A stretch of DNA of 64,000 nt. It comes from Advenella mandrilli. Lineage in GTDB: Bacteria > Pseudomonadota > Gammaproteobacteria > Burkholderiales > Burkholderiaceae_B. Numbering within the stretch: the stretch's first letter is position 1; every line of letters starts with the position of its first letter. Position numbers and translations under genes: made by a program. The stretch lies in contig NZ_JAENGP010000003.1 of assembly GCF_016595155.1 (NCBI RefSeq), forward strand, positions 186,001 to 250,000. The letters are read 5' to 3'. Shown one piece after another: positions 1 to 10,431 of the stretch. The notes under the pieces are model-generated. The model searched no databases. It was not told where the DNA came from and saw only the letters and a list, made by a program, of their open reading frames with translations.

Positions 1-669
1 TGGGTTTCCAATATTGGCAAAGATCACCTGGCCATTGTCGCTGCATCGGTGGGCGAAGAAGGCTATATCATGTTTGCCGTACGTGGCGATACCGAGGGCC
101 TGAGCCTGAACCCCTGCCCCGAATTTTCTGGATTGGAAGGCACCCAAACCCTTAATATGCGCTTCAGAAACGTGCGCATCCAGGCCGATGACGTACTGGC
201 CCAGCCCGATCAATTCAAATCATTCATTGCCCGCATCAAGGCCGGTTTTGTACTGGGCCAGCTTGGCATGGGTTTTGGCATTATTGAAGGCAGCCTGAAA
301 ACCATCCGTGAAAGCAATGTCACTACTTCACACGTGAACGTTTACCTGGATGAACAGGGTGAAGACATTGCCACCAAATTTGAAGCGTTAAGAAACCAGG
401 TAAGCAGCTTGGCACCCCAGGCTGAAAACGGCACCGCCCTTATTCTGGATATTTTACGTGCCCGCGCCAATGGCTCTGAAGCCACCCTGGCCGCAGCGCA
501 ATCTGCCCTGCTGCATGCCGGTGCCAAAGGCTATCTAATGCGCCACCCAGCACAGCGTCGCCTGCGTGAGGCCATTTTTGTGGCCATTGTCACCCCGGCC
601 CTGAAGCACTTGCGTAAAGAAATTCACGATATTGAACAGGCCCAACAAGCCAAAGCAGAGGCAGCATAA
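1..669 (+). CDS. acyl-CoA dehydrogenase-like flavoprotein, C-terminal part (5' cut by window)
   Basis: The frame is open from base 1, so the start lies upstream. About 222 residues are visible. The first part resembles the beta middle domain of acyl-CoA dehydrogenases; the rest is a mostly helical C-terminal domain ending in a charged Glu/Ala/Lys tail. The stop codon overlaps the start of a rubredoxin by one base (TAATG), and an ABC importer follows, so the genes are probably co-transcribed. The family oxidises acyl-CoA, but a branch acts as flavin-dependent monooxygenases on sulfur compounds. Rubredoxin as a possible electron carrier and a nitrate/sulfonate-type importer make that branch conceivable; this is inference. 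The catalytic N-terminal part is not visible, so the substrate cannot be assigned. Confidence 0.7.
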   Translation, partial: WVSNIGKDHLAIVAASVGEEGYIMFAVRGDTEGLSLNPCPEFSGLEGTQTLNMRFRNVRIQADDVLAQPDQFKSFIARIKAGFVLGQLGMGFGIIEGSLKTIRESNVTTSHVNVYLDEQGEDIATKFEALRNQVSSLAPQAENGTALILDILRARANGSEATLAAAQSALLHAGAKGYLMRHPAQRRLREAIFVAIVTPALKHLRKEIHDIEQAQQAKAEAA

Positions 670-833
670 TGAAACAATGGATGTGTGGCCCCTGCGGTCT
701 GGTTTATGACGAAGCCCTGGGCATGCCCGAACATGGCCTTGCCCCCGGCACCAAATTCGAGGATATTCCCGATGACTGGGAGTGCCCCGATTGCGGCGTA
801 ACCAAAGCCGACTTCTACCTTATTCCCGATTAA
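669..833 (+). CDS. rubredoxin
   Basis: A 54-residue protein with the full rubredoxin signature: two Cys pairs, CGPC near residues 6-9 and CPDC near 39-42, which bind one iron in a Cys4 site, plus the conserved Gly-Leu-Val-Tyr-Asp after the first pair and a DDWECP stretch before the second. It is a small cytoplasmic one-electron carrier. The ATG overlaps the preceding stop (TAATG), indicating translational coupling with the upstream flavoprotein. The first pair is CGPC where CxxCG is usual, which still fits the CxxC spacing. The redox partner is probably the upstream dehydrogenase-like protein (inference from context). Confidence 0.92.
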   Translation: MKQWMCGPCGLVYDEALGMPEHGLAPGTKFEDIPDDWECPDCGVTKADFYLIPD

Positions 834-846
834 GCAAGGACCCGTT

Positions 847-1671
847 ATGGTGAACCCGACACCGTTGGCCAGGCAGACCGTTCTGGATGCCCAACAAATC
901 CAACTTAGTTACAGCAGACCCAAACAGTCGCCCACCGTTGTATTGCGCGACTTCTCGCTACAGCTGTCCAAGGGCGAGATTGTTGCCATCCTGGGGCCCA
1001 GCGGTGTGGGCAAGTCTTCCTTGCTGCGTGTGCTGGCCGGCCTGCAAAATGCCGACAAGGGCACCGTAAAGGTCAACAATGAACCCCTGCAAGGTCCACA
1101 TCCGCGCCTGAGCTTTGTTTTTCAGGACCCCAGCCTGCTGCCCTGGCTGAATCTGGAAGAGAACGTCCGGTTTGGCCTGGACTTCAAGCATCAGCCCCAC
1201 ATTTCCCAGGAACAAATCAATGCCCGCGTGCAAGCAGCCATTGAAGAAGTCAATCTGACTGCCGCCCGATTGCGCCACCCGTCCGAGCTGTCAGGCGGCA
1301 TGGCCCAGCGAGCGGCATTGGCACGCAGCCTGGCCCGCCATCCGGAAATCCTGTTGCTTGACGAGCCTTTCAGCGCCCTGGATGAAATCACCCGCAGTGA
1401 AATGCAGGAACTCCTGTTGCAAATCACGAAAAAACACAAATCGGCCGCCATTTTGGTGACCCACGACATTGATGAGGCCCTGATTGTGGCTGACCGCATC
1501 ATCCTGATCGGCGACCTGCCCGGCCGCCAGATTGGCCAGTGGCAAATCAACCACCCTCACCCAAGAGACACCATTTCTCCTGAACTGACCCGGATCAGGG
1601 TAGAAATTATCCAATTACTCAGGCAGGCTCGTCATAAAACTGTTGCTGTCAACGCCAGCATGGCGGCCTGA
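847..1671 (+). CDS. ABC transporter ATP-binding protein, nitrate/sulfonate/taurine type
   Basis: A 274-residue ABC ATPase. Walker A GPSGVGKS is at about residues 50-57, the Q-loop Gln near 93, signature LSGGMAQR near 148-155, Walker B LLLDEP near 169-174 and the switch His near 206. It groups by eye with SsuB/TauB/NrtD-type ATPases that energise uptake of sulfonates, nitrate or similar small anions. AAGGA at 836-840, six bases before the ATG, supports this start. It lies 13 bp after the rubredoxin gene and upstream of its binding protein and permease, forming a complete importer. The substrate is unknown; the flavoprotein/rubredoxin neighbours suggest a compound that is oxidised after uptake. 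Confidence 0.93.
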   Translation: MVNPTPLARQTVLDAQQIQLSYSRPKQSPTVVLRDFSLQLSKGEIVAILGPSGVGKSSLLRVLAGLQNADKGTVKVNNEPLQGPHPRLSFVFQDPSLLPWLNLEENVRFGLDFKHQPHISQEQINARVQAAIEEVNLTAARLRHPSELSGGMAQRAALARSLARHPEILLLDEPFSALDEITRSEMQELLLQITKKHKSAAILVTHDIDEALIVADRIILIGDLPGRQIGQWQINHPHPRDTISPELTRIRVEIIQLLRQARHKTVAVNASMAA

Positions 1672-1722
1672 ACACTTTATAAAAAAACAGTTCCTCGCCA
1701 CCTACCGGCCAAGAGAAGACAT

Positions 1723-2916
1723 ATGAAAGACGCTAACAATACTACTTCGGATGCCCGCCGCCAGTTTTTGAAACTGTCAGGCCTGTTTACCGCCATGGGC
1801 GCCCTGCCCTTATTGCAAATGCATAACCTGGCCCGTGCTGCCGACCCCAATGCACCGGTAAAAATTGGTTATTTGCCCATTACCGATGCCACGCCGTTAC
1901 TGGTGGCCGATCATCTGCAATACTACCAGGAGCAGGGGCTTGAGGTAGAAAAGCCCCGCATGTTCCGCAGCTGGGCGCAACTGGTAGAGGCCTTTCTGGC
2001 CGGCCAGGTTAATGTGGTGCACCTGCTGGCCCCAATGACCATATGGGCACGCTACGGCAGCCAATCCAAGGCAAAAGTGGTGGCCTGGAACCATATGTCC
2101 GGTTCGGGCCTGACCGTTCTAAACGAGATTAACCAAATTAAAGACCTGGGCGGAAAAACCGTTGCCATTCCGTTTTGGTATTCCCTACACAACGTTGTAT
2201 TGCAGCATTTACTTAAAAACCAGGGGCTTGAACCAATCAGCAACGGCAATCCTAACGCCGGGCAGGTCAAGCTGGTTGTGATGGCGCCTTCTGACATGGT
2301 GCCCGCACTGGCCAATAAACAAATTGCCGGCTATACCGTTGCCGAACCCTTCAATGCCTCGGCTGAAGTACTTAAAGCAGGCAAAATCCTGCGTTTTACC
2401 GGCGACGTCTGGAAAGACCATGCCTGCTGTGTTGTATTAATGCATGAGCAAGATTTGCAACAGCGCCCCGAATGGACCCAGAAAGTGGTTAACGCTGTCG
2501 TCAAGGCCCAAGCCTGGATACAGGATAACCGAAGCGAAACCGCCCACATCCTGTCCAGGGATAATGAACGCCGTTATACCCCGCACTCACGCGAAGCCCT
2601 GTCACAGGTTCTGGTACCTGAACTGCTGGATCGCGAACTGTACGAAAGCAATGGCGCAATCGTGAACACACAGTGGAATGAGAAACGAATCGACTTCCAG
2701 CCTTATCCGTTTCCCAGCTATACCGAAGAACTGGTCAGGAAACTAAAAACCACGATGGTTTCAGGCAGAAACGATTTTCTGCAGGCACTTGATCCGGCCT
2801 TTGTGGCCAATGATCTGGTGGATGACCGCTTTGTGAAAAAAGCCATTCTGGACAATGGTGGCCTGGCCACTTTCGGCCTTGAATCATTTACCCGGCAAGA
2901 AACCATTACCGGCTAA
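1723..2916 (+). CDS. ABC transporter substrate-binding protein, NrtA/SsuA-like, Tat-exported
   Basis: A 397-residue periplasmic binding protein. The N-terminus carries a twin-arginine signal (ARRQFLKLSG near residues 12-21), a hydrophobic stretch and an Ala-rich cleavage region near residue 40. The mature part begins with VKIGYLPITDATPLLVA, typical of the NMT1/NrtA/SsuA group that binds nitrate, sulfonates or small organic ligands. A Tat rather than Sec signal suggests folding or cofactor/ligand loading in the cytoplasm. The gene sits between the ATPase and the permease. It is longer than simple SsuA proteins (about 320 residues) and nearer NrtA in size. Ligand not determinable. Confidence 0.9.
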   Translation: MKDANNTTSDARRQFLKLSGLFTAMGALPLLQMHNLARAADPNAPVKIGYLPITDATPLLVADHLQYYQEQGLEVEKPRMFRSWAQLVEAFLAGQVNVVHLLAPMTIWARYGSQSKAKVVAWNHMSGSGLTVLNEINQIKDLGGKTVAIPFWYSLHNVVLQHLLKNQGLEPISNGNPNAGQVKLVVMAPSDMVPALANKQIAGYTVAEPFNASAEVLKAGKILRFTGDVWKDHACCVVLMHEQDLQQRPEWTQKVVNAVVKAQAWIQDNRSETAHILSRDNERRYTPHSREALSQVLVPELLDRELYESNGAIVNTQWNEKRIDFQPYPFPSYTEELVRKLKTTMVSGRNDFLQALDPAFVANDLVDDRFVKKAILDNGGLATFGLESFTRQETITG

Positions 2917-2979
2917 ACATTTAATTCGGCCTGCAACCGGTACAAATCGGGCAACAGGCTTTTTACACCCGTATTCATT

Positions 2980-3765
2980 ATGCACACCAATCTTAACCAA
3001 CCCGGCATTAGCGCCCGTTTTTCCCTTGGCATGGGTGGCCTGCTCATGCTAATTGCCCATTGGAGCCTGGGTGCCCATTGGCTGGAAGCCAATGTATCAC
3101 TGGCCAGCCTGCTCAGCCCGGTTAAAACATTCAACAGCCTGTACGAGTTATTGGTTCAAAACCAGCTTACCCTGCATATCCTGACCAGCATGAAACGCGT
3201 CCTGGTCAGCCTTGGCTTTGCCTTGCTGATTGGCGTTCCTGTGGGCCTTGCCGTTGGCGCCTCACGCGCCCTTGAGAACTCAACCAGTACGGCTTTCCAG
3301 TTCCTACGCATGATTTCCCCCCTGTCATGGATGCCCATTGCCGTCATGGTATTTGGCATTGGTGATGCACCCATTTACTTCCTGCTCACTTTTGCCGCTG
3401 TCTGGCCCATCATTCTAAATACCGCCTCGGGTGTCAAACAATTGGACCCGCGCTGGCTGATGCTGGCCAAAAGCCTAAGCGCAACCCGCAAGGAAGTCTT
3501 GCTGAAAATCATCCTGCCAGGTGTTTTAGGCCATATCCTGACCGGTGTGCGCCTGGCCATTGGCGTGATCTGGATTGTCCTGGTTCCGTGTGAAATGCTG
3601 GGCGTGAGCTCAGGCCTGGGTTACTTTATTCTGGACACCCGTGACCGGCTTGCCTACTCCGAATTAATGGCTGTCATTGTGCTAATTGGCGCCCTTGGCT
3701 TCATTTTAGATGGCCTGGCCCAAAAACTGTACCAGTACTGGGTGCGCACCCCCGGCAAGGCGTAA
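2980..3765 (+). CDS. ABC transporter permease, nitrate/sulfonate/taurine type
   Basis: A 261-residue inner-membrane permease of the BPD_transp_1 family with about six hydrophobic segments. The coupling-loop EAA-like region lies around residues 165-185 (LAKSLSATRKEVLLKIILPG), the place that contacts the ATPase. It ends the importer operon after the binding protein (63 bp gap) and stops just before a long hairpin that may end transcription. A start nearer the first membrane helix is possible, but ATG 2980 gives a normal family length. Confidence 0.9.
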   Translation: MHTNLNQPGISARFSLGMGGLLMLIAHWSLGAHWLEANVSLASLLSPVKTFNSLYELLVQNQLTLHILTSMKRVLVSLGFALLIGVPVGLAVGASRALENSTSTAFQFLRMISPLSWMPIAVMVFGIGDAPIYFLLTFAAVWPIILNTASGVKQLDPRWLMLAKSLSATRKEVLLKIILPGVLGHILTGVRLAIGVIWIVLVPCEMLGVSSGLGYFILDTRDRLAYSELMAVIVLIGALGFILDGLAQKLYQYWVRTPGKA

Positions 3766-3785
3766 TCTCCCCGGGAAACTGATAG

Positions 3786-3848
3786 GCGTTCCCACGCAAG
3801 AGTGAACTGACCCCCTAAAGCTGGACAGTTCACTCTGCGTGGGAGTGC
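3786..3848. repeat. long imperfect hairpin between convergent genes, possible MITE or IS tip pair
   Basis: The arms 3790-3809 and 3826-3844 are complementary over 19 pairs with a single extra A in the left arm, and the pairing extends outward with wobble pairs to about 3786/3848. The 16-base loop is accccctaaagctgga. There is no T-run on either side, so it is not a classic intrinsic terminator, although it lies between the convergent permease and deaminase genes. The TGAACTGACCCCC..GGACA-like string in the loop flank recalls terminal repeats of IS3-family elements (tentative). Confidence 0.6.
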
Positions 3849-3872
3849 ATATTGGAAGCACATATCCACCGC

Positions 3873-5145
<1,273 letters not shown>

Positions 5146-5310
5146 ATGCTTCACTACGCTATTGTCTTTTTTATTATTGCCATTATTGCCGCCGTATTTG
5201 GGTTTGGCGGCATCGCCTCAAGTGCTGTCGGCATTGCAAAGATCCTGTTTGTGATTTTCCTTATCCTAGCCATACTTTCAATCTTATTTGGTGGAAAATT
5301 CAAGAAGTAG
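5146..5310 (+). CDS. small membrane protein, DUF1328 family (YtjA-like)
   Basis: A 54-residue, strongly hydrophobic protein with two membrane helices separated by a small Gly/Ser-rich turn ([14 protein letters not shown]). The pattern matches the DUF1328 family of small inner-membrane proteins, whose role is unknown. An AAGGAG ribosome site at 5133-5138 lies about eight bases before the ATG. It ends in a basic tail (GGKFKK), which places the C-terminus on the cytoplasmic side by the positive-inside rule. It stands alone with its own candidate promoter. Confidence 0.85.
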   Translation: MLHYAIVFFIIAIIAAVFGFGGIASSAVGIAKILFVIFLILAILSILFGGKFKK

Positions 5311-5367
5311 CCGTCACCGTTACCCTCCTGACATAAAACCGGGAGCACTACAAAACCCGCAGCGGTT

Positions 5368-5910
5368 TCAGCCCAGCAGCCAGCTTTGCAGGGCAATCAG
5401 GGTTTTGGCATCCTGAATATTTCTGTCTTTAATGGCCTGCTTTACTTGCTGGCGGCTTAACAAAACGGTTTGCACGAATTCATCTTCATCCGCCTTCAAT
5501 AGGCTGTTTTCTGTAAGGCCCCTGGCCTCGTACAGGTACATGAGTTCATCGCAAAACCCAGGTGCGGTATAAAACTTCTGGATCAATACCATGGATTGCG
5601 CAGTATAGGGCGTTTCTTCGGCCAGTTCCCTGAATGCGCATTGCTCGGGGCTTTCGCCGGCCATATCCAGCTTGCCGGCCGGGATTTCCAGCAGCACATC
5701 GCCTACCGGATGACGAAACTGCCTGACCAGCACAACTTGTTCTTGTGCCGTAACCGCCAACACGCACACAGCGCCGCAATGGCGTACAACCTCACGGGTA
5801 GCCTGTTTGCCATTGGGTAATTCAACCGTATCAACCATCAACTTGACCACCGCTCCGGAAAATATCGGGCGACTTTCTTTCAGGGTTTCTACAAGATCAA
5901 TATCAGACAT
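5368..5910 (-). CDS. Nudix hydrolase, probable ADP-ribose pyrophosphatase
   Basis: A 180-residue Nudix protein. The Nudix box lies near residues 76-100 (AGKLDMAGES...REL AEE). The catalytic REL-x-EE core is intact, so hydrolysis of a nucleoside diphosphate derivative such as ADP-ribose is expected in the cytoplasm. Two oddities: the first Gly-to-Glu spacing is one residue longer than the canonical GX5E, and the usual EETGY is EETPY. The surrounding sequence (VRQFRHPVGD before the box) is typical of ADP-ribose pyrophosphatases. It is followed on the same strand only by the DUF1328 region and preceded by the cardiolipin synthase gene (22 bp), so the two may be co-transcribed. Confidence 0.88.
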   Translation of the reverse strand: MSDIDLVETLKESRPIFSGAVVKLMVDTVELPNGKQATREVVRHCGAVCVLAVTAQEQVVLVRQFRHPVGDVLLEIPAGKLDMAGESPEQCAFRELAEETPYTAQSMVLIQKFYTAPGFCDELMYLYEARGLTENSLLKADEDEFVQTVLLSRQQVKQAIKDRNIQDAKTLIALQSWLLG

Positions 5911-5932
5911 AAAAAACTCTTTTCAATTCAAA

Positions 5933-7387
5933 TTAAAGCAAGGGAGAAAACAAACGGGCGGTAGAGGTCAAAAGACGATAAGCAAAACTTTGCTTCTTGG
6001 GTATAACCTCTTCGGAAGAATGTAATGACTCATGAAATTCACGGGCCAGCAATTCGTTGGCTTTGGATTCATAACACAATACCGACACCTCAAAGTTAAG
6101 GTAAAAACTGCGGTAATCAAAATTGGCGCTACCAATAAAAGACAGGTCATCGTCAATAACCAGGGTTTTGGTATGCAACATGCGCGGGGTGTATTCGTAT
6201 ATCCGGATACCCGCCTTGATAAGATCATCGTACCAGGACCGGGTTGCCAGCGTGACCACCAGATTGTCGCTTTTGCGTGGCACCAGCAAACGCACATCCA
6301 CCCCTTTAAGGGCCGCCGATGTCAGGGCAAAAAGCGAGGCTTCATCAGGCACAAAATAAGGCGTGGTTAAATAAATCCGTTTGCGGGCCCGATACATGGC
6401 GGACAGCATCACCCGCAAAATAGGGGCAAAATCAGAATCGGGCCCCGAAGGTATTACCTGCATGCGATACGCCTGGGACGGTTCCGTCACCACGCGCTCT
6501 ACATCTGGTTCTTTCTGCCCGGCCTTTCTTAAGGTTCTGACTAAAGAAAGATCACCGGTTGAATAATGCCAGTCCTCAATAAAAATGCTTTCAAGCCAGG
6601 CGATGACCGGGCCATCCACCTGAATATGCACATCATGATAGGCCTTGGGATTTTTTCTTAAGTCCTGCTCATCGGTAATATTGACCCCACCGGTAAAACC
6701 ACTCAGGCCATCACAAATAACGATTTTCCGGTGATTGCGGAAATTAATCAGGGAAAACAGGCGACGCCAGGTAATATTATGAAAAAAACCCAATTCCCCG
6801 CCTGCCTGAGTAAAATCGCGCATGAAGCGACGGGTAAGCCGGGAAGAACCCAGCGCGTCCACCAGCAAATAAACGCTTACGCCCTGTTTTACTTTTTCCG
6901 TCAGCAAATCCCGCAGGGCCTGGCCGGTTTGGTCGTTTTCAAAAATATAGTATTCAAGCAGGATATATTTCTCAGCCTTGCCAATGGCATCAAAAATGGC
7001 ATCATAGGTTTTTTCACCCCCAGATAGCAAGCGGTAATCCATGGAATGGCACAAGGGGATATTCGTGGTGTTGAAAATAAGCCGGGCCATTGATTTATAC
7101 GCATCTGGAAAATCCTCTGTCTGGATAAAAGGAGACCAAATGGCATAATTACGCTCGACAATCTGCTTGCTTCGGCGGCGGCTAAGCCGGTGTCGGATTA
7201 TTTTTTTAGGGCCAAACAGATAATAAATAAAGAAACCCAGAACGGGAATAAGACTAAGGGTAAGAATCCAGGTCAGTGTGGATACGGGGGATCTTTTCTG
7301 CAATAGAATCCAGCCGCCCATGACGACAATATACAAAGTCCAGACAGTATATATAAAAGCATGAAATTCCTGGGGAATGAAAGACAC
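5933..7387 (-). CDS. cardiolipin synthase (phospholipase D family)
   Basis: A 484-residue protein with two N-terminal membrane helices (residues about 8-28 and 38-58) followed by two phospholipase-D HKD domains. The first motif is NHRKIVICDG near residue 220, the second HTKTLVIDDD near 400 followed by FIGSANFDYRS. This is the full ClsA-type architecture that makes cardiolipin from two phosphatidylglycerol molecules at the inner membrane. Length is normal for the family. The gene precedes the Nudix gene on the same strand. Confidence 0.93.
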   Translation of the reverse strand: MSFIPQEFHAFIYTVWTLYIVVMGGWILLQKRSPVSTLTWILTLSLIPVLGFFIYYLFGPKKIIRHRLSRRRSKQIVERNYAIWSPFIQTEDFPDAYKSMARLIFNTTNIPLCHSMDYRLLSGGEKTYDAIFDAIGKAEKYILLEYYIFENDQTGQALRDLLTEKVKQGVSVYLLVDALGSSRLTRRFMRDFTQAGGELGFFHNITWRRLFSLINFRNHRKIVICDGLSGFTGGVNITDEQDLRKNPKAYHDVHIQVDGPVIAWLESIFIEDWHYSTGDLSLVRTLRKAGQKEPDVERVVTEPSQAYRMQVIPSGPDSDFAPILRVMLSAMYRARKRIYLTTPYFVPDEASLFALTSAALKGVDVRLLVPRKSDNLVVTLATRSWYDDLIKAGIRIYEYTPRMLHTKTLVIDDDLSFIGSANFDYRSFYLNFEVSVLCYESKANELLAREFHESLHSSEEVIPKKQSFAYRLLTSTARLFSPLL

Positions 7388-7527
7388 TTAAACACCCTTA
7401 TTATGGCAACCCGATACTTCTTCCTGCTTTCTTTGTTTAACAGCCATTAACGACTGCGCCCACATACGCAGCAGATAGAATAATCCAATTAAGCCATGAG
7501 GTACATACCCACTAAGCCATACGTGGT

Positions 7528-8349
7528 TTATTCAGAACGGTTTTTACCTTCACCCAACTCATGCTCTGTACGCCGGCGCCGCATAAGCAAAACCCTTGCC
7601 GCATGTAGATCATCAAGTATTGGCGCACTGGCAATAAGCACCAGAATGGAGGCCAACCCAACTGTGAATGTAAAACCCAAATGCTTGAAACCGAAAGCAC
7701 CAGTTACGCCCCCCAGAAAAAACAGCAACACCAGCTTGATGAGCAACTTGAGCTTGGCCCGGTCTCCCCTGACAATAGGTTTTTTGGGGTCGTTTTTATT
7801 AGGATTCCAGTAAAACAGCTTGCCCAATTCAATGCCTATATCGGTAACCATGCCGGTTACGTGAGTCGTCCTGAATTCAGAGTGGGACATTTTGGTGATA
7901 ATGGCATTTTGCAGGCCCATGATATAACACAGCACGGCCACAGTAACCGAGGTCCAGAGCCAGTCGTAATTCCATTGCATGCCATCAAGGGCGCCAAACA
8001 GGATAAGTACCATGGCTTCGAGCAAAATGGGGAGTGCATATTCGCTTCGCAAATAAGAATGCCTGGCCCAATTGATGATCATTGCCGTGGTTGCCGCACC
8101 TGCGGTAAAAGCCATGAAAGCCCCCAGGCCAGACAGCACAATCGTCCAGTTCCACAAAGCCAGGGAGTCTGCCATGCCCGAGACGATACCCGACATATGC
8201 GACGTATACTGGCCAATCGCCAAAAAACCACCTGCATTGATGGCCCCGGCAATAAATGTCAAATAATATGCAAGTGATGAGTTTGCATCTTTAGTTCTTA
8301 TTTTTCCACTTAAACGACGCGAATAGTCTTTGAACGACATGTTCCACAA
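7528..8349 (-). CDS. DUF1275 (YoaK-like) inner-membrane protein
   Basis: A 273-residue polytopic membrane protein with about six hydrophobic segments. The stretch INAGGFLAIGQYTSHMSG near residues 37-54 is characteristic of the DUF1275/YoaK family, whose function is not established. A soluble basic N-terminus (residues 1-25) precedes the first helix and a charged Arg-rich tail ends the protein. It is transcribed alone from the AT-rich region shared with bioB. Confidence 0.85.
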   Translation of the reverse strand: MWNMSFKDYSRRLSGKIRTKDANSSLAYYLTFIAGAINAGGFLAIGQYTSHMSGIVSGMADSLALWNWTIVLSGLGAFMAFTAGAATTAMIINWARHSYLRSEYALPILLEAMVLILFGALDGMQWNYDWLWTSVTVAVLCYIMGLQNAIITKMSHSEFRTTHVTGMVTDIGIELGKLFYWNPNKNDPKKPIVRGDRAKLKLLIKLVLLFFLGGVTGAFGFKHLGFTFTVGLASILVLIASAPILDDLHAARVLLMRRRRTEHELGEGKNRSE

Positions 8350-8518
8350 ACAAAATTTTTAAAAAACAAACTGAAAAAATGTTACCTATGCCCTGCGCAA
8401 TCCATTAAATTACGCTAAAACACGGCAAAACACACAATAAAATAGCCAATTTACGTTAAAACAAAAAATAACACCCATTTAAAATTATTGCTTATTTACC
8501 TTTGCAACTTTACGATAA

Positions 8519-9541
8519 GTGAATCTGAACAATTACTTAAGCGAACAACTGCAAATGGATACATTAACACAACCAGGTACATCCCATCAGAATACCATAT
8601 GGAATGTCACATCAATTGTCGATTTATTTGAACTGCCTTTCATGGACCTGCTATTTCAGGCCCAGCAAATTCATCGCGCCCACCACAAGCCCAATGAAAT
8701 CCAGCTATCCAGCCTGCTTTCCATCAAGACCGGTGGATGCGCTGAAGACTGCTCCTACTGCCCCCAGTCGGCGCGCTACAACACAGAAGTGAAGGCTAAA
8801 AAACTCATACCCCTTGAAGCGGTGGTTACTGCAGCAAAAACAGCCCGTGATAATGGTGCCCAGCGCTTTTGCATGGGTGCGGCATGGCGCAATCCCAAAC
8901 CACACCAACTGGATGAAATTGCCAAAATGATCTCGGCTGTCAAGAATTTGGGTATGGAAACCTGTGTCACCCTGGGCATGTTACAAGAAGGCCAGGCAGA
9001 ACAATTGCGCGATGCCGGACTGGACTATTACAACCATAACCTTGACACTTCACCCGAATTTTACGGCAAAATCATTACCACCCGCACTTATGAAGACCGC
9101 CTGAAAACCCTGGAAAGAGTACGCAACGCCGGACTGAATGTATGCTGTGGCGGCATTGTTGGCCTGGGAGAATCCCGCCGTGAGCGCGCGGGCCTGATTG
9201 CCCAACTGGCCAACCTGAACCCTTACCCGGAATCGGTACCGGTTAATAACCTGGTTAAAATCAAGGGCACCCCGTTATTTGATAATGAAGACCTGGACCC
9301 GTTTGAATTCATCCGTACCATTGCCGTGGCCCGCATTACCATGCCCAAGGCCTATGTCCGCCTGTCTGCCGGACGCGAACAAATGAATGATGGCATTCAG
9401 GCACTTTGTTTTCTGGCTGGCGCAAATTCTATTTTCTACGGAGAAAAACTGCTAACCAGCGACAACCCCCAGGCACAGGCCGACCAACAGCTACTGGAAC
9501 GACTTAACCTGAAAGCAACCGGCGCCAAAGATCATCATTAA
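8519..9541 (+). CDS. bioB: biotin synthase
   Basis: A radical-SAM enzyme that inserts sulfur into dethiobiotin. The CxxxCxxC cluster motif CAEDCSYC is at about residues 71-78 and is preceded by the BioB-typical LLSIKTGG. Later family motifs are present ([41 protein letters not shown]). This start is GTG (340 residues) with no clear ribosome site; an in-frame ATG at 8555 (328 residues) is an equally reasonable start and gives an N-terminus more like other BioB proteins. No convincing BirA operator was found upstream. A DMT transporter gene follows after 24 bp. Confidence 0.95.
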   Translation: MNLNNYLSEQLQMDTLTQPGTSHQNTIWNVTSIVDLFELPFMDLLFQAQQIHRAHHKPNEIQLSSLLSIKTGGCAEDCSYCPQSARYNTEVKAKKLIPLEAVVTAAKTARDNGAQRFCMGAAWRNPKPHQLDEIAKMISAVKNLGMETCVTLGMLQEGQAEQLRDAGLDYYNHNLDTSPEFYGKIITTRTYEDRLKTLERVRNAGLNVCCGGIVGLGESRRERAGLIAQLANLNPYPESVPVNNLVKIKGTPLFDNEDLDPFEFIRTIAVARITMPKAYVRLSAGREQMNDGIQALCFLAGANSIFYGEKLLTSDNPQAQADQQLLERLNLKATGAKDHH

Positions 9542-9565
9542 GCCATACCAGACAAGAAAAACATT

Positions 9566-10423
9566 ATGACCTATCTACTCTTAAGCATTTTATGCAGCGT
9601 GACGGTTTCTGTCCTGTTAAAAATAGCCCGGCAACATGCGATTGACATCAAACAGGCCATTGCCTTCAATTATGTGACCGCCATTGTTTTATGCTGGCTG
9701 CTTTTGCAACCCAGGCTCTCGGGCGCCAGCATACAGGCATTACCCTGGGGGCTGTTTGCCGTCCTGGGGATATTGTTACCACTTATTTTCCTGGCCATGT
9801 TCAAGGCGGTTGAGTTTGCCGGCATTGTGCGTGCCGATGCTGCACAAAGGCTATCCCTGTTCCTGCCCATTGTCGCTTCATTCACGATTTTTGGAGAAGC
9901 CCTTTCACTATCACGGGGCATCAGCCTGCTCCTGGCATTTATTGCCCTGTTCTGCCTGCTCTGGAAGCCGGCCTCAAGCACCACCACCAACCAAGTCCGC
10001 AGCAGTGCCCTGTATCTATTAATGGTGTGGCTGGGTTACGGCGTGATTGATATCCTGTTCAAGCAAATGGCCAAAACCGGCACCGCGTTTCCGACCGGGC
10101 TGTTTATTGCCTTTGCCATGGCCGGTTTGCTCATGTTTTTTTATTTATTTGCCAGCAAAGCACAATGGCATCCGCGCAACGCGGCCGGCGGCCTGGTTCT
10201 GGGCTGCCTGAATTTTGGCAATATCCTTTTTTATATCAAGGCGCACCAGCACTTTAGCGAAAACCCCACCCTGGTTTTTACCACCATGAATATTGGTGTT
10301 ATCAGCCTGGGCACCTTGGTGGGCGCCCTGGTTTTCAAGGAAAAAATCAGCCTGGTCAATGCCATCGGCATTGTTCTGGCCATACTGGCCGTATTCTGCC
10401 TTTACTATTGGGTTATTAATTAG
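9566..10423 (+). CDS. DMT-superfamily (EamA-like) transporter
   Basis: A 285-residue protein made almost entirely of about ten hydrophobic helices with the internal two-fold arrangement of EamA/DMT transporters; the second half contains the conserved GTLVGALVFKEKIS near the last two helices. Probably an inner-membrane exporter or importer of a small metabolite. It lies 24 bp after bioB on the same strand, so a link to biotin or a precursor is possible but unproven. A bidirectional-looking hairpin terminator follows directly. Confidence 0.85.
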   Translation: MTYLLLSILCSVTVSVLLKIARQHAIDIKQAIAFNYVTAIVLCWLLLQPRLSGASIQALPWGLFAVLGILLPLIFLAMFKAVEFAGIVRADAAQRLSLFLPIVASFTIFGEALSLSRGISLLLAFIALFCLLWKPASSTTTNQVRSSALYLLMVWLGYGVIDILFKQMAKTGTAFPTGLFIAFAMAGLLMFFYLFASKAQWHPRNAAGGLVLGCLNFGNILFYIKAHQHFSENPTLVFTTMNIGVISLGTLVGALVFKEKISLVNAIGIVLAILAVFCLYYWVIN

Positions 10424-10431
10424 CGCTTGCG

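Noticed and set aside
8350-8518. BirA operator before bioB
   Set aside because: No TTGTAAAC-type inverted repeat of the right spacing was found; the region is only AT-rich.
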